Assembly: GCA_921293015.1 (NCBI GenBank)
Contig: OV121086.1
Coordinates: 29,002,254 to 29,066,253, forward strand
DNA length: 64,000 bases
From: Phorcus lineatus
Taxonomy: Eukaryota; Mollusca; Gastropoda; Trochida; Trochidae
Direction: 5' to 3'
Below, piece by piece: positions 36,101 to 46,467 of this stretch. Under the pieces are notes generated by a model, which worked only from the letters and a program-made list of their open reading frames with translations, ran no database searches and was not told the origin of the DNA. Position 1 is the stretch's first letter. Each line of letters opens with the position of its first letter. Both the position numbers and the translations under genes were made by a program.

Positions 36101-39100
36101 TGATAATGTTATATTGCGGAACGATTGTTCTACTTCGCGCATTACATGAAAACCGATTTCTGTAGGCACACTTGCATTTCATGCTTCTTTTACAAAACCT
36201 TGCATTTTTAAGTTGGTTAGCGTAGGCATTTTCCTTTTAGTATTGAATGATAAAAACATCATATGTTAAGCAGTTTTCTTTAGGCTTTAGGACTTTTTAA
36301 GGATTGCATAGAAGTAATCACAACTAGGATTCTCTGTCATAATATAATCTTTTCATATTCGACTAGGGTGTAGTGATCTTAATGGATTCTCCTAGATTTA
36401 TATGTGACAGAGGCTATCACTTTGAAAACGCCTTACATTTCTTCATCACCTGTCCAAATGTTTATGACATAAGAATAAAGGCATATTTCTTTCAAAAAGG
36501 GTTTAATCTGTTGTCAATTCTATTTGGTCACCCGGGCTCATCACAAGGGGCTAACCAAGGACTATTGAAATCTGTAAATAATTTTATCACTTTATCAAAA
36601 AGATTTTCGGAATTCAACAAACGTTTTCCTATGTGCCCTGCCTTGCTGAAATAATCAAACAACATGTAGTTATGTAGTTATCAGCGGTATGAAATAAGTT
36701 TGTAAATCTTTATTGTTTCATTGAAAAGTGTCCAACATAATCATGCATCTATAGTGTTCTGTTTACTGTATGTATGTATTCATTCGTCCATATGTACGTC
36801 ACTTTTTATGTAATAGTATAATTGTTTAGAAGCGACATTTATATAATGAAATAAAATATGTATAAAACCATAATATAATTCATTTAGTGACAGATTTACA
36901 CATGTCCCCAATGCCTCTTCCTTCATAAGCTCGCATACATTATTTATAAAAAGGCAATCGCAATGTATGTAAGTTATCTCAACTATAATTACTTCTTTTA
37001 TTAATGTTTTATTGCAAAGTTATATATTACATATAAGTGTTATATTGTAACGACAACAAAAACAAACAGCATGCGTCGGAACATCTTGAAGACGAGCGAT
37101 CTAATTAGCCCCGATCACTGAGGTGCTAATATACGACGTGCGCTATATATAGACTGGCCCATGTGCAGCGGTAAGATGCGCGTTAAAATGAGGAAGATTT
37201 AAAGTTCATTATTAATTATCTCTCTTTCTATTGATGCAATCTTGTTCAAAATTTCACAATAGGCAAAGTAAACATGAGGGTTTTGAATCAGGTTATAATT
37301 TTTGAATATTTTGAAAAGAGTGAAAACTCGAAATTTCTAGAAAGTTTCTAGATACGTTCTAGAAAGTTTCTAGTTACGTTCTAGAAAGTTTCTAGATACG
37401 TTCTAGAAAGTTTCTAGTGCGTATCTAGTGCGTTTCTAGTGTGTTTCTAGTGTGTTTCTAGATACGGGGTATGTTTCTTTATTGCTGTACTGTAGCAAGG
37501 TTCGGTTAAATTATTTGTAGGACTGTCACAATATTGCAAAGATTTTGAACCAGTTGTAAATTAGCGTATATAGCGGTCATTCTGTCAGTCTGTCTGTCCG
37601 TTCTTCCGTCCTGTCAATTTACTAAAAAACCGTTAGGTCTAGATCAACCAAACTTTGCACGCTTGTTAAACATGACCTAGTCTACAGTTTGGACCTCTTT
37701 TGAATTTTCTGGAATTCATTTTTATTGTCGTTTCTTGTTTTTCAAGTTAAGTCATTACTGCAGGAAGTTAATTGTCAAAAATAACAAATATTAGATATAA
37801 AGTGTCAAGTTACTTTTTGTAGGATTGGAAGCAAATGTGCTCCATTGTTCTAATATTCAAGGAGCTGAATACCTTTGAGATAAGTGTGTTTTTTGAGGTA
37901 ATTGATGGTTGTTGATGTATAACTATAGGATAATTAGGAGGGTTTGAGTCACAAGACAAACATCTGAATATTCAACCAGTTCTAAATGTGTCTCAACATA
38001 TAATCAAAACTTAATATGTTTTTGTAGTTTTGATTTCAGCAGCTAGTTATGTTTGACTGTAGGTCAGTGAGCCAAAAGAATTTATAGCCATTTGGTTAGT
38101 TTTGTTGTTTCATGCTTCTAAGAAACTAAGGCTTCTCTGTATTTTAGAAAAGGAGGAAGTTGATCTATGAGGTGTCTCCTGCTCCACAAGATAGCATATG
38201 TCACTTCCCATTGTTCTTTCTGACCTCATCAGGTCTGTGGGTGGAGGGGGGAGGGTTGTGATTCGGAAAGCAGGTGCTATGTAGACAAACTTACTTAAAT
38301 GTTGACATAAAGAGTCTATAATTAATGATTCAGTGGTTTCAAACAATGCACTGGGGTTAGAATAACATTCTTTGTTGTATTGTTTCTGTGCACCAAATTA
38401 ATGAGGTGGATACATTACAAAACAGCATGTTTTTTTTAAAAAAAGGATGTAGAAGCATAGTTGTCTAAATATTTATCTTTTAGTACTCTTTTATGTGTGT
38501 TGCTTAGCTTTCCTTATTTGTATGTCAATAAAGCCTTTATGAACCGTATCACTAAACATTCACATGGTTAGTGTGAACCATCCATCCTTGTGATTGAACC
38601 AGAGATTGTTCTTTTTTCTCTTCACTGGCATGAACTTGTATCTCATCCTTTTGGGGTTCACCAAAAGAAAATTGGACGCTAATATTCCTAATCAGTTATG
38701 TAGAGACACAAATCTACTTCAGTTGTTTCTGATTTTATCATAGGTGAATCATGTGGATGAATGTGTTCCGAATTAATCACTTCTGCCTTCTTTATTTTAG
38801 CTGTAACTTTGTGCATCTTAATAGAGTCTATGACTAAGTCATTTGAAATGAAGTTGCATTTAAAAATGAGGTGGATAATTTCTTTCCTGTTTACTCACAT
38901 GATGATCTAACCCAGGATTTAACTGTCAGTTTGTAATCTGTAGATACATTTATCTCATAAATAGCCACCTCCATTGCTTATATTGCACAACATTTCCAAC
39001 AAAATGCATATTTCATGAGAAAATGCATATAAGTGACTTTCCAGATATCTGGTAATTTTCAAATCTTTTTAAAACTAATGAATTCTATTAGTGACATTTA

Positions 39101-42100
39101 TTGTTCTTTGTTCAGTCTGTTTAATTTACAATTCATCATTAAAAATGACATATATATTCACGAGTATTGTTTGTGGATGGTTGCATTTAGGGTTAAAGAA
39201 AATGTCTCATGCCCTTTTAATCTGTTTATCAAGAATAGAATACAGTGTTAAACGTCTAAGAGTCTAATTGAAATGGCTTGAGTATGTAAGCTCATACATT
39301 TTGGTCTACAAACTCAATAGCTGTTTTTTGTATGCTTTAGTTTTGTAAAGGAAAATCTATGACAATCACATTAGGCAATCTGCATTGAACCAATCCAGCT
39401 TCAGTTGAACAGAAATCTACAACTTATGACAAAATATCTGTTTTTATAACATAGAAGTTACTTGAATGATTATCAAATGATAGACTTACGTTTTGATAAC
39501 AGAAACTACCAAAAACAAACGGTAAGGGTAAAAAGGGTGAGATGTAGAATGTCATTGGCCTAACACTCTAATTTGGCATTTCTACTTGAAGCTTTGATGC
39601 AGGGAATATTGATGTACAGGTCACCTTTCTAAAACATACTTGACGAGGCACACTACAGTGTATTGAAGCCTCAGGGGATAGTTTGAACCCCTCGTAAATC
39701 CTCCTCTGGTTGCTCTTTGCTTGGGGGACCTGAGAGTCAACAGTTTAAGGATTGTTTTTGATGAGGTTCATTCCTGCATGGCACTGACCTTTAACATCTC
39801 TCTACTCTGTAGGCCAAACTTCACCTCCGGCCAAATAACATCCTCACCTTTCCCAATCAAACTCTCAATTGGCTGGACTGGAACCTTTTGTTTCACTGAA
39901 AGAAGAGTGATGATATGTTGAATTCTAAGAGGAAAATGTTGTCCCATTAACATTCTGACTGTTATACTACTTGCAGTTTAGTCCTAGTTCTTATCTTTTT
40001 ATTTACAAATAACAATTTAATTAATGATACTTTTGGAGAGGTAATGAAGCTAAGGAATCCAATCCCAGTTATACAAGTTACATTTAATAATGTTGGTATC
40101 TTACTTATTTAGAGCTAATGAAATTTATAACCTGGATCCATTTTTTATCATCATAGCTTTTAGAAGCTTTGAAAACAAATAAAAGAAAAAGAAGAATGCT
40201 TTTGTTGATAGACAAATGTATGAACAACAGTTTTACCACTGCTGGGAAGTTTGACATTTATTCTAAAGAACTGTACATTCTCTCAAATGTTTTCAGGATG
40301 ATATTCAGCTTATTACATCAATTGTTTGATATTGTTTGTGTAGATGTATCCCTATAGCAAATAACATATTACAGGATGGAATGAAGTTATTGCCATTTAT
40401 GTACTTCTCTACTTGTGTATTGATAACATAGAGGATATTATATGAGTGTCCATTACATACTATATTTATGACACGAGTGCCTAAATATTAGTATTTTCTG
40501 AGCGAGAGCGAGGGACATACTGATATTTAGGCACTCGTGTCGTGAACATAGAAAGTCATGGGCACGAACATAATATTCTGTTTATAACAGAAAGTCACGA
40601 AATCAGAGGAAATTACAAAAATCGACCTCCAAACATAGGCTATTTACCTCCTGCCGTCACATTGGAACATAACGTCATAGGCGAACTGTGATGTCAAAGC
40701 ATTGTGTATGACTTGACGTCACAATGAACAAGTGATATGTTGCCCTAGGGCATCGTATGAAAAATTTGAACCCCATTATGATTGCCCTCCTAGGTAATAA
40801 TAAGGTTTACCCATAGGTGTAAGTCACATGGAGCATGTATATTTATGATAGCTTGGTATTCTGCAGGTGTGTACCTATGGGAACATGTGCTGGGTGGAGT
40901 GGTGGAGAAGAAGATGGGAGGAGTGTGGAGCTATGGAGTCAAGAAGATCCACAGCATCAAGTTCAGGTATGCCATTACTAGAAATCAGATTGGTTAATTA
41001 CATTTAAATTGCATTTGAAACCAAAAAGAGTTATAAAAAATGTTCAGTATGCTTTATCATCTATTTGGCTATAAACCATCTTGTTTAGAAGACTATGGTT
41101 GTATATGTCAATAAGTAATAATAGTTTTGATGATGACATTTTAATAATTTTAGCTCACCTGAAATGAAAGGCCTGATTCGGTGACACAGTGACCCCTTAT
41201 AAAGGTCACTGATGCCATCCCCTACAAAACTATATTTTTCTTCTTCTCCAGATGCTTAAGATCTAGAAAGTTGAAACCTTGTGTACAGACTTCTTAGCTG
41301 ATAAGGATTATAAATACAGATTTGGTGATCCTCTGAATCCTATAAGGTCCCAAGGGACAACACCCTTAAAACCTATTTTCATCTTCTCCAGAAGAAAAAG
41401 GCTAAGTGTATGTTCTTCCTATCACCTTCTCAAACAACTGATTAATATTTTTTTAATGTTATAATCTGATACATATCTCACTTCAGATTGAGGACAGGCC
41501 CAGGTGTAATTCCAAGCAAGGTGCCCCGTGATACAGAAAACTTGCTGCTGATTGTGAATGGTCGGGAAACATCCAAAGTGGACTTTGCTAAACTGTGGCT
41601 TGACTTTCTTCCTGCTTTACCTTATCTGAAAAATGTGGCCATTGTGATGCTGGGGAATGAACAGTGCAACAATGATTGGTTGAAATCTTACATGCAAATC
41701 AGAGGTGGTCCCGTCAAGTTTGCCTTTTTGGTGTATGACAGTCCCGATATAGACAATAATAACTTCTATCAATGGCCACTTGGAGTTGCCACGTAAGTAA
41801 TGTGGTAAAAGATTTTTAAAAAATGATGTTTGAAAACCTTTCCCCCTTGATCTTCTAATTAATTTTTTTTTTATCAAACAATTTGTCTTGTGACAGTTTT
41901 AGAAGATTTCATCTTTTATTTTCTGCTCATTTATGACAAATTGAAAAAAGAGAAGTGTTAAGTGCAGTGAAATATCAAAATACGATTTTGTTGCCCGTTT
42001 CCATGATATTTTGTGACAATGCTATTATTATACCAACTTTTATTAAATTGTGGACACAGAGTTTCATATTCTGATATTATCAAAGCTTATGACAGATTAT

Positions 42101-43221
42101 ATAATTTTTTTGTCAGTATTATATTTAATTCAAACAGAACATATCATGTCTGCAGTCTCGGAAAGTTATGATCTTCATTAAGATGAAGCTTACTTTTTCA
42201 GGTACAGGGACTTTCCCAAAGTGGACACTGCCCATTTACCATTGACCATGAACAGAAAATATTTGTGCAACTTTCTTGGAACAATATACAAAAACTCTTC
42301 CAGAGAAACACTGCTTGATATTCTAGAAAAATATAACTACATGTCTTCCTGCTTCGTGAAACCCAGGAAAGAGTAAGTCCTCCATTTTCAGTATACTGCT
42401 GTTACGTTAATATAAGTTTCTGGTGACCCTGACTAAATTTCAATTCAATGGCCAATGGTACAGTAATTCCAGGCTAAATACTGGTTACATAATCACGAAG
42501 AACACAAAATAGAGATGAATTAAAATTTAAAAAGTAAACATGCCTTAGTAAAGCTGTATTTTGACAAAATTAAAAAAAAAATTCTACAATTATCAACTAC
42601 ACACAGCTATATTTGTAAATGTACACTTTCAAGTTAGAAGTTTAATTGCATTTTAATAAGAATCTTTTGTTCAGAAAATAGATGTATTTAGCATTTATGA
42701 TATTGTTAAAAGGGTTTTGTAGTTTCATGGTGACAATTTGACTAAATTTGAGATAAAGATGACTTGCCTAATCGTTATATTTAATAACTTTTACTGTCAT
42801 ACTCAGGTGGCTTGCCCAGGAGACAGACACAACCAGGGAAGTTTATCTACGTGCCCTCGCTCAGAGCGATCTAACTCTGAACCCAGTTGGTGTCAATACT
42901 GAGTGTTACCGCATATATGAGGCCTTGTCCTACGGATCTGTGCCAGTTGTGGAGGATGTCATGACTCCAGGCAATTGTGGCCCTTCCAGTGTCTCTGTTA
43001 TTGCTCCTCTTAGACTTCTCAAAGAGTATAATGCTCCTGTCATATATGTGAAAGATTGGTTACAGTTAACTGACATCCTCCAGAGAGAACAAAAAATGAC
43101 TCATGAAGATAAAGTGAAGAGACGACAAAAGCTTATACAGTGGTATGAAAATTTCAAATCTCTTATGAGAGAAAGGCTAGTGCGGATTTTAGAAGAAAGA
43201 TTTTTCAACATCAAGCGGTAG
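26995..43221 (+). CDS. RXYLT1: Ribitol-5-phosphate xylosyltransferase 1 (partial, 5 exons)
   Basis: Five exons (26995-27183, 40867-40966, 41487-41792, 42202-42372, 42807-43221) join in frame with GT..AG introns into 392 residues and a TAG stop. The order of conserved blocks matches vertebrate RXYLT1/TMEM5: [107 protein letters not shown], and [17 protein letters not shown]. The last blocks carry the E-x-x-R-x-x-E-A pattern of exostosin-type glycosyltransferases that bind the donor sugar. The family enzyme is a type II Golgi membrane protein. It adds xylose to ribitol-5-phosphate on the O-mannosyl glycan of alpha-dystroglycan, using UDP-xylose. The human protein is 443 residues, so about 50 N-terminal residues (tail plus anchor) are missing. 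They must lie on an upstream exon ending in phase 1, which I did not find. No frameshift or lost motif is seen. Confidence 0.95.
29078..29150 (+). repeat. CATA tetranucleotide microsatellite
   Basis: About 18 uninterrupted CATA units end in GATAGGTAGGTA. The run lies about 20 bp outside the left end of the large intronic insertion. Confidence 0.97.
29191..29292 (+). repeat. Left inverted array of CTAGAA-type subrepeats
   Basis: This array has seven to eight degenerate units of TTTCTAGAA(A/C)NTT or ACGTATCTAGAA. The self-complementary core TTTCTAGAAA recurs. It reads toward the interior and is matched in inverse orientation at 37327-37466. Confidence 0.85.
31455..31690 (+). repeat. Dispersed 230-bp repeat, copy 1
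   Basis: This shares with 32865-33130 and 48860-49095 the ordered landmarks AGTCAAATATGTCAA, GACAATAA, a GATCAAAAAACGGACAATGG block, GTGCGACATTGAGCAAAACG, and TTTTGGAAACTTA. The copies are diverged, with small indels. No reading frame is common to them. Confidence 0.65.
32865..33130 (+). repeat. Dispersed 230-bp repeat, copy 2
   Basis: Landmarks are GAGTCAAATATGCCAAACTT, GTGACAATAAAACAGG, GAAAACCGGACAGTGACGCG and ATTCAAACGTAATTTT. It lies 1.4 kb from copy 1 inside the large intronic insertion and is closer to the 48.9-kb copy in its AAACTTC and ATTCAAACG segments. Confidence 0.65.
33990..34185 (+). pseudogene. Decayed element ORF with C-x2-C..VEDE motif
   Basis: The frame contains [20 protein letters not shown] after MRYRRS. 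It recalls the C-terminal pattern R-x-C-x-x-C....V-E-D-E-x-H-F-L of mollusc and cnidarian non-LTR retrotransposon polyproteins. His and Phe after EDE are replaced, and the upstream part of the motif is scrambled. A weak call. Confidence 0.33.
34500..34940 (-). pseudogene. Non-LTR retrotransposon C-terminal remnant (-)
   Basis: The minus strand encodes [20 protein letters not shown], and after one frameshift [15 protein letters not shown] and [15 protein letters not shown]. Together these resemble the usual tail of mollusc LINE polyproteins: NLR..., then W-N-x-L-P, then L-N...DS-x-C-x-C-G...E-x-x-H-F-x-x-x-C-P. The frameshift and internal stops show that it is dead. No reverse transcriptase core was found nearby. 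Confidence 0.45.
36340..36654 (+). pseudogene. Non-LTR retrotransposon C-terminal remnant (+)
   Basis: The frame reads [40 protein letters not shown] and [15 protein letters not shown] before a TAA stop. It fits the LINE polyprotein tail D-S-P-x-C-x-C-G..E-N-A-x-H-F-F-x-x-C-P-x-Y...R, followed by V-x-x-F-I-x-x-S-K-R-F. One Cys is Phe, and a stop sits just upstream at 36364. It has the opposite orientation to the remnant at 34500-34940. Confidence 0.6.
37327..37466 (-). repeat. Right inverted array of CTAGAA-type subrepeats
   Basis: The array reads CTCGAAATTTCTAGAAAG, then repeated TTTCTAGATACGTTCTAGAA, then TTTCTAGTGCG and TTTCTAGTGTG variants. It is the inverse of the left array but longer, with more variants at the outer side, which suggests independent expansion of subrepeats. 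Confidence 0.85.
37570..37760 (+). mobile_element. Fragment related to the GTTCATTCTGTC element family
   Basis: TATATAGCGGTCATTCTGTC is followed by GTCTGTCTGTCCGTTCTTCC, which matches the 5' part of the element at 22157. The next 150 bp (AACTTTGCACGCTTGTTAAA) differ in sequence but keep the 'CCAAACTT..ACAC' style of unit. It is probably a single-unit relative. Confidence 0.5.
40464..40550. repeat. Inverted repeat with ~31-34 bp arms
   Basis: The left arm TGACACGAGTGCCTAAATAT and right arm ATATTTAGGCACTCGTGTCG are nearly exact inverses. They are separated by a purine-rich spacer (CTGAGCGAGAGCGAGGGAC). It lies 316 bp before RXYLT1 exon 3. The next 200 bp hold a CRE-type TGACGTCAC near 40715 and other CpGs unusual for this intron. 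A palindromic MITE is likely. Confidence 0.8.
40867..40966 (+). CDS. RXYLT1: RXYLT1 exon 3
   Basis: The acceptor is TTCTGCAG and the donor is GTATGC. It encodes [20 protein letters not shown] and [14 protein letters not shown], the segment that directly follows VWSKAAIG. It enters after one base and leaves after two. It is short but unambiguous because both joins restore family motifs. Confidence 0.95.
40967..41486 (+). other. RXYLT1 intron 3 with repeat fragment
   Basis: The donor is GTATGC and the acceptor is CACTTCAG. From about 41150 it contains TTTTAGCTCACCTGAAATGA and two CTTCTCCAGA blocks. The first resembles the AGCTCACCTGA end seen in many bivalve dispersed repeats. Family not established. 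Confidence 0.4.
41487..41792 (+). CDS. RXYLT1: RXYLT1 exon 4
   Basis: The acceptor is CACTTCAG and the donor is GTAAGT. It is the longest internal exon (306 bp). It encodes [53 protein letters not shown] and [10 protein letters not shown]. These blocks are nearly continuous with the vertebrate protein, including the NGRE and LGNE-C-x-N-x-W motifs. Confidence 0.97.
42202..42372 (+). CDS. RXYLT1: RXYLT1 exon 5
   Basis: The acceptor is CTTTTTCAG and the donor is GTAAGT. It encodes [34 protein letters not shown] and [15 protein letters not shown]. The CNFLGTIY block marks the start of the second half of the exostosin-like fold. Confidence 0.96.
42807..43221 (+). CDS. RXYLT1: RXYLT1 exon 6 (terminal)
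   Basis: The acceptor is ACTCAG. The exon runs to TAG at 43219-43221. It encodes [57 protein letters not shown] and a basic C-terminus ending ERFFNIKR. Glu and Arg of the TECYRIYEA segment match the conserved donor-binding positions of exostosin-type enzymes. Confidence 0.97.
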
Positions 43222-43642
43222 CACCGGTAAAATAAGACTGACTATACAACAGCAATACCAAAGTCTTTCAGTACTTGTTTATATTTATGAAAAATTGTCC
43301 ATGAACTTTCTCTTTTAATGTAGAATCACTAGCCTTGTCAACACCTGTCTCAAAAGATTCTGTTCTTGTTTTGTTAAGCTGAAATACAATGACCAAGGGA
43401 ATTTTAGGAATATGAACTTCCAATTGGATTTTACCATTGACTTTATGCTTCTTATCCAAGAGTATGACATGGTCCATTTGAAACATATTCCTGTAATGCT
43501 GTTTTGATCAATCCATTAACTAGTAATGTACCAAGTGACCACCAAAAATACCCAATTCATTCATTCACTCAGATAAAAAAAGTTTTTTGTCTACACAGAA
43601 GTAAAATGTTTGAGCAAACTCAAGGTACTTGTTTCATTTCTC

Positions 43643-43648
43643 AATAAA
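43643..43648 (+). terminator. Candidate RXYLT1 polyadenylation signal
   Basis: Canonical AATAAA, 422 bp after the stop codon, followed within 60 bp by T- and G-rich sequence. Later AATAAA copies could serve instead. Confidence 0.4.
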
Positions 43649-44520
43649 TCAAGAATATATTCATGAGTTTATAGAAAGATTGGGATATTATTTAGTTTTT
43701 TAATGACAACATAGAGATTATTATGAGACTAGCTCATTGGTGTACACTTGAAAATAGTGATATCTTGCTTATTGAAAGAAAGTATATTCCATTATCACTG
43801 AATATCTTTTTTACATATCGATATCTCAAGGGAAATAACTCCCACTTACTCTTCCATAAAGGGAAGTTACTCTTAATATTCAGCAAGAAGGTGCTAGAAG
43901 AAATCAAATGCCAAATGAGCATAGTTGTGTGACTGGAAGATTGAAATCTGTTTATCCTATATACAGTTGTTTGTTAAATTATATGTGTACATAATATGAT
44001 ATTACATGTTATAGAGTTTGATCTTTAATATAAAGAGAATGATGTTAATTGCTGTTAGTGTTATGACTTCACACACATTTGTGGGTCATTTTTATTGATG
44101 TTTGAGGCGCAAGATGAATGTTAGTTGCACATGATGAGATTTTTAAATTATTTGTTTTTGAAGTTTTAATGTAAATTTTTATCATGTTCAGTTTAATGAA
44201 ATTCCTAACCCAAATTAACCATTTTCATAAAATTCAAATTTACTCCGACAAAATGGTAAAATTTACTCATAAAATGTTAAATATTCTATGTAGTTTATGA
44301 AACATGAGTGTTGAATAGCTGTGTCAATTCTGAGATACTTTTCAATAAGTATGTAACAAGACTATGAACAACAGATGAACTTCAAGTTTCTCAGTAATGT
44401 GATGAATTTGTGAAATTTGTATGTTTTATACATGGTGCTTAAGGGACCATTTTGAGTTCTTTTCACATGTTTATTATATTTCTTTATAGCATCTCTGACT
44501 CTTGATTGTATTAAAACATA

Positions 44521-44840
44521 TACAATAATACCTGTAAAGGAAAATTTATAGTTTTAGAGAAAATGGGCTATTAGTCTGTATTCTATCTTTGAAAAACTAA
44601 ATATCAAAACATAGGCTTTTGATAAATTACCTTTTGAAATACCCTACACTTATATTCATGTCCTATGATTTATATTGAGATACAATCCTTGTAAAGTTAG
44701 ATTACATAGTTTTAGAGAAAAGAGTTTTTAAATCTGAAATCAATCTTTCAAAAAAACTATGAGTGATTGATAATTTTATCTTTTGATAACAGAACTTCTC
44801 TAATTGATATTATATGATTTATATTGAGACAAAATATCAA
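44521..44840 (+). repeat. Two-copy ~160-bp tandem duplication
   Basis: Each copy runs ACAAT..CCT(T)GTAAAG, TA.ATAGTTTTAGAGAAAA, ATC(T)TTTGAAAAA or CTTTCAAAAAAACT, then CTTTTGATAA and ATGATTTATATTGAGA. The copies are clearly diverged. They lie in the 3' flank of RXYLT1, possibly in its UTR. Confidence 0.6.
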
Positions 44841-45714
44841 TTAATATTTTTTTTATTTCAATATGGTGGAGGTCCATTTAGTTCTTCATTTATCATAGTC
44901 TACTTTATATTTTCAGTATACTTTATAGTTTATTTAGTTTTTATGCTTCAATAGAGTACTTATTTTCAGATACAATATTCATTAGAAGCTATTACAAATA
45001 GTTAACAACAGTGTAGACAATAGATACATATGGTTTGAAAATTTATTATCAATGACTCTTATGTTTTCTACTAAATGTAAATTGTAGTGCAGAGATTCAT
45101 TTGTAAACATTAGCAAATAAGGATGTGAATAATACTCCTTTTGTTTTAAACAAAACTGGTTTTAAATGTAAGCTACATTTATCCTCACGCTATTTTTACC
45201 ATTCACACTTTTTGCTGCTTTGTAATGTATAGTGTTTTTCATCTTTGTGGCACATAGACAAATGATTGGTGATACCGGACTTGAAATGAAATCTACAGAC
45301 AATAGGTACAGTATGCACATTGATATGGTGATTACATATTGTCTGCTTATCCATATGATTAAAAGTAATATTTGAAAAACAAATCCTGTTAAAGCCAGGC
45401 AATAATTTGCAGTGAATCTTATTTTAGTGTTCAAGTTTTATAATAAAGTTAATATAAAAGATAAGTTTAATAAATGAAATAATATTTTACAGTGAGTAGC
45501 TTTTCCTTGGTACAGATAATGACAAATAGTTAACAATGGCTCAATTCTATTTTTTCATTCATTCATCCTGTTTGCGAGTATTCTATGTTGATTATTTTTC
45601 ATGTACAAGCTAATCAGAAAGTATCCACAGTACCATGATTAAATTTAAAACTTAACATAATATATATAGACCATGTTATACAATATACTTTTAAAATGAT
45701 AAACTTTACAGAGA

Positions 45715-45960
45715 GAATGATACATATTCAAACCAAATTATATAATTAATTGACTGAAAGATGTTAAACAGATTCAATGTCACAATACATAGACTAGATT
45801 GAAACTTATTTACACTGAATGATACAAATAACAGAGTGAATGATACTTTGTCCAATTGATAAGATACATAGACTGAGTGATGCTTGAGTGATACGATACA
45901 TAACCTGAATGATACATATACAGATTGAATGTAGTAATATTTAGACTGTATGATAAAATC
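45715..45960 (+). repeat. Degenerate short-period repeat (GAATGATACA-type)
   Basis: The motif TGAATGATACAWAT and variants such as GAGTGATACGATACATA recur about every 20-30 bp, at least eight times. Spacing is irregular and no unit is exact, so this is an old minisatellite. Confidence 0.5.
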
Positions 45961-46467
45961 GAAGTATGAAACTCGCAACTGAAAATGTATGAACTTATTT
46001 TGTTGTGAATAAACTGTTTCTTGAAAAAGAAGATATTGTACTCATTTATGATCATCACACAGGCAGCAGCAGCAGAAGGCTGAATTCAATCCTCTTGAAG
46101 TTAAAGATCTTCTTGGAGAGTAAGAAAATAAGTAATTGTTTATATAGGAGATGATTCAAGGTATTATTTTTATGATTTTTTTAAGCACAAAGAATTATTT
46201 TGTTCATTAATAAGAAAGGGAAACATTAACAACATGTGTTAGCATTCTCTGAAATATATGCAAACAGGCAATCTTATACTTTGTGTACAATTCTTGTAAG
46301 ATCAGTACATATGCATAATCAAGACATCTATGTATACAGTCTATAAATATGTATATTCCATAAGACAGCATTTTCCTTTCACACAGAATTCATATGATTT
46401 ATTTAGAGGATTTAAACAAAGTGACAAATAGTCTTGATCAATGCTGATCAGATGTGGACCAATCCCG

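Larger units (their letters stand above)
29173..37482. mobile_element. 8.3-kb foldback-like insertion in RXYLT1 intron
   Basis: The outer ends are inverses: ATAAACAAAGTACCCC on the left and GGGGTATGTTTCTTTAT on the right. Each is followed inward by 100-140 bp of short tandem subrepeats, of the type CTTTCTAGAACGTATCTAGA and its inverse. The inner limits also match (AAATTTCGAGTTTT against AAAACTCGAAATTT). Long terminal inverted repeats built from tandem subrepeats are characteristic of foldback-type elements. The interior has no intact transposase, only short decayed retroelement fragments, and is visibly richer in CpG than the host intron. No clear target duplication was found. It could alternatively be a nest of separate insertions between two inverted copies of one satellite. 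Confidence 0.65.
27184..40866 (+). other. RXYLT1 intron of 13.7 kb
   Basis: The donor is GTGAGC and the acceptor is TTCTGCAG. About 8.3 kb of it (29173-37482) is a single inverted-repeat-bounded insertion. The rest includes a CATA microsatellite, a fragment of the GGGGGTA-type element near 37570, and a 30-bp-arm palindrome at 40464-40550. Outside these, 27184-29077 and 37760-40463 hold nothing I can identify. The other three introns of the gene are only 0.4-0.5 kb. Confidence 0.85.
43222..45460 (+). other. RXYLT1 3' UTR and flank
   Basis: AT-rich sequence with no further coding exon. The first AATAAA after the stop is at 43643-43648, giving a minimal 3' UTR of about 0.45 kb. More AATAAA hexamers near 45442 and 45460 would allow a longer one. 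A two-copy tandem duplication lies at 44521-44840. Confidence 0.5.
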
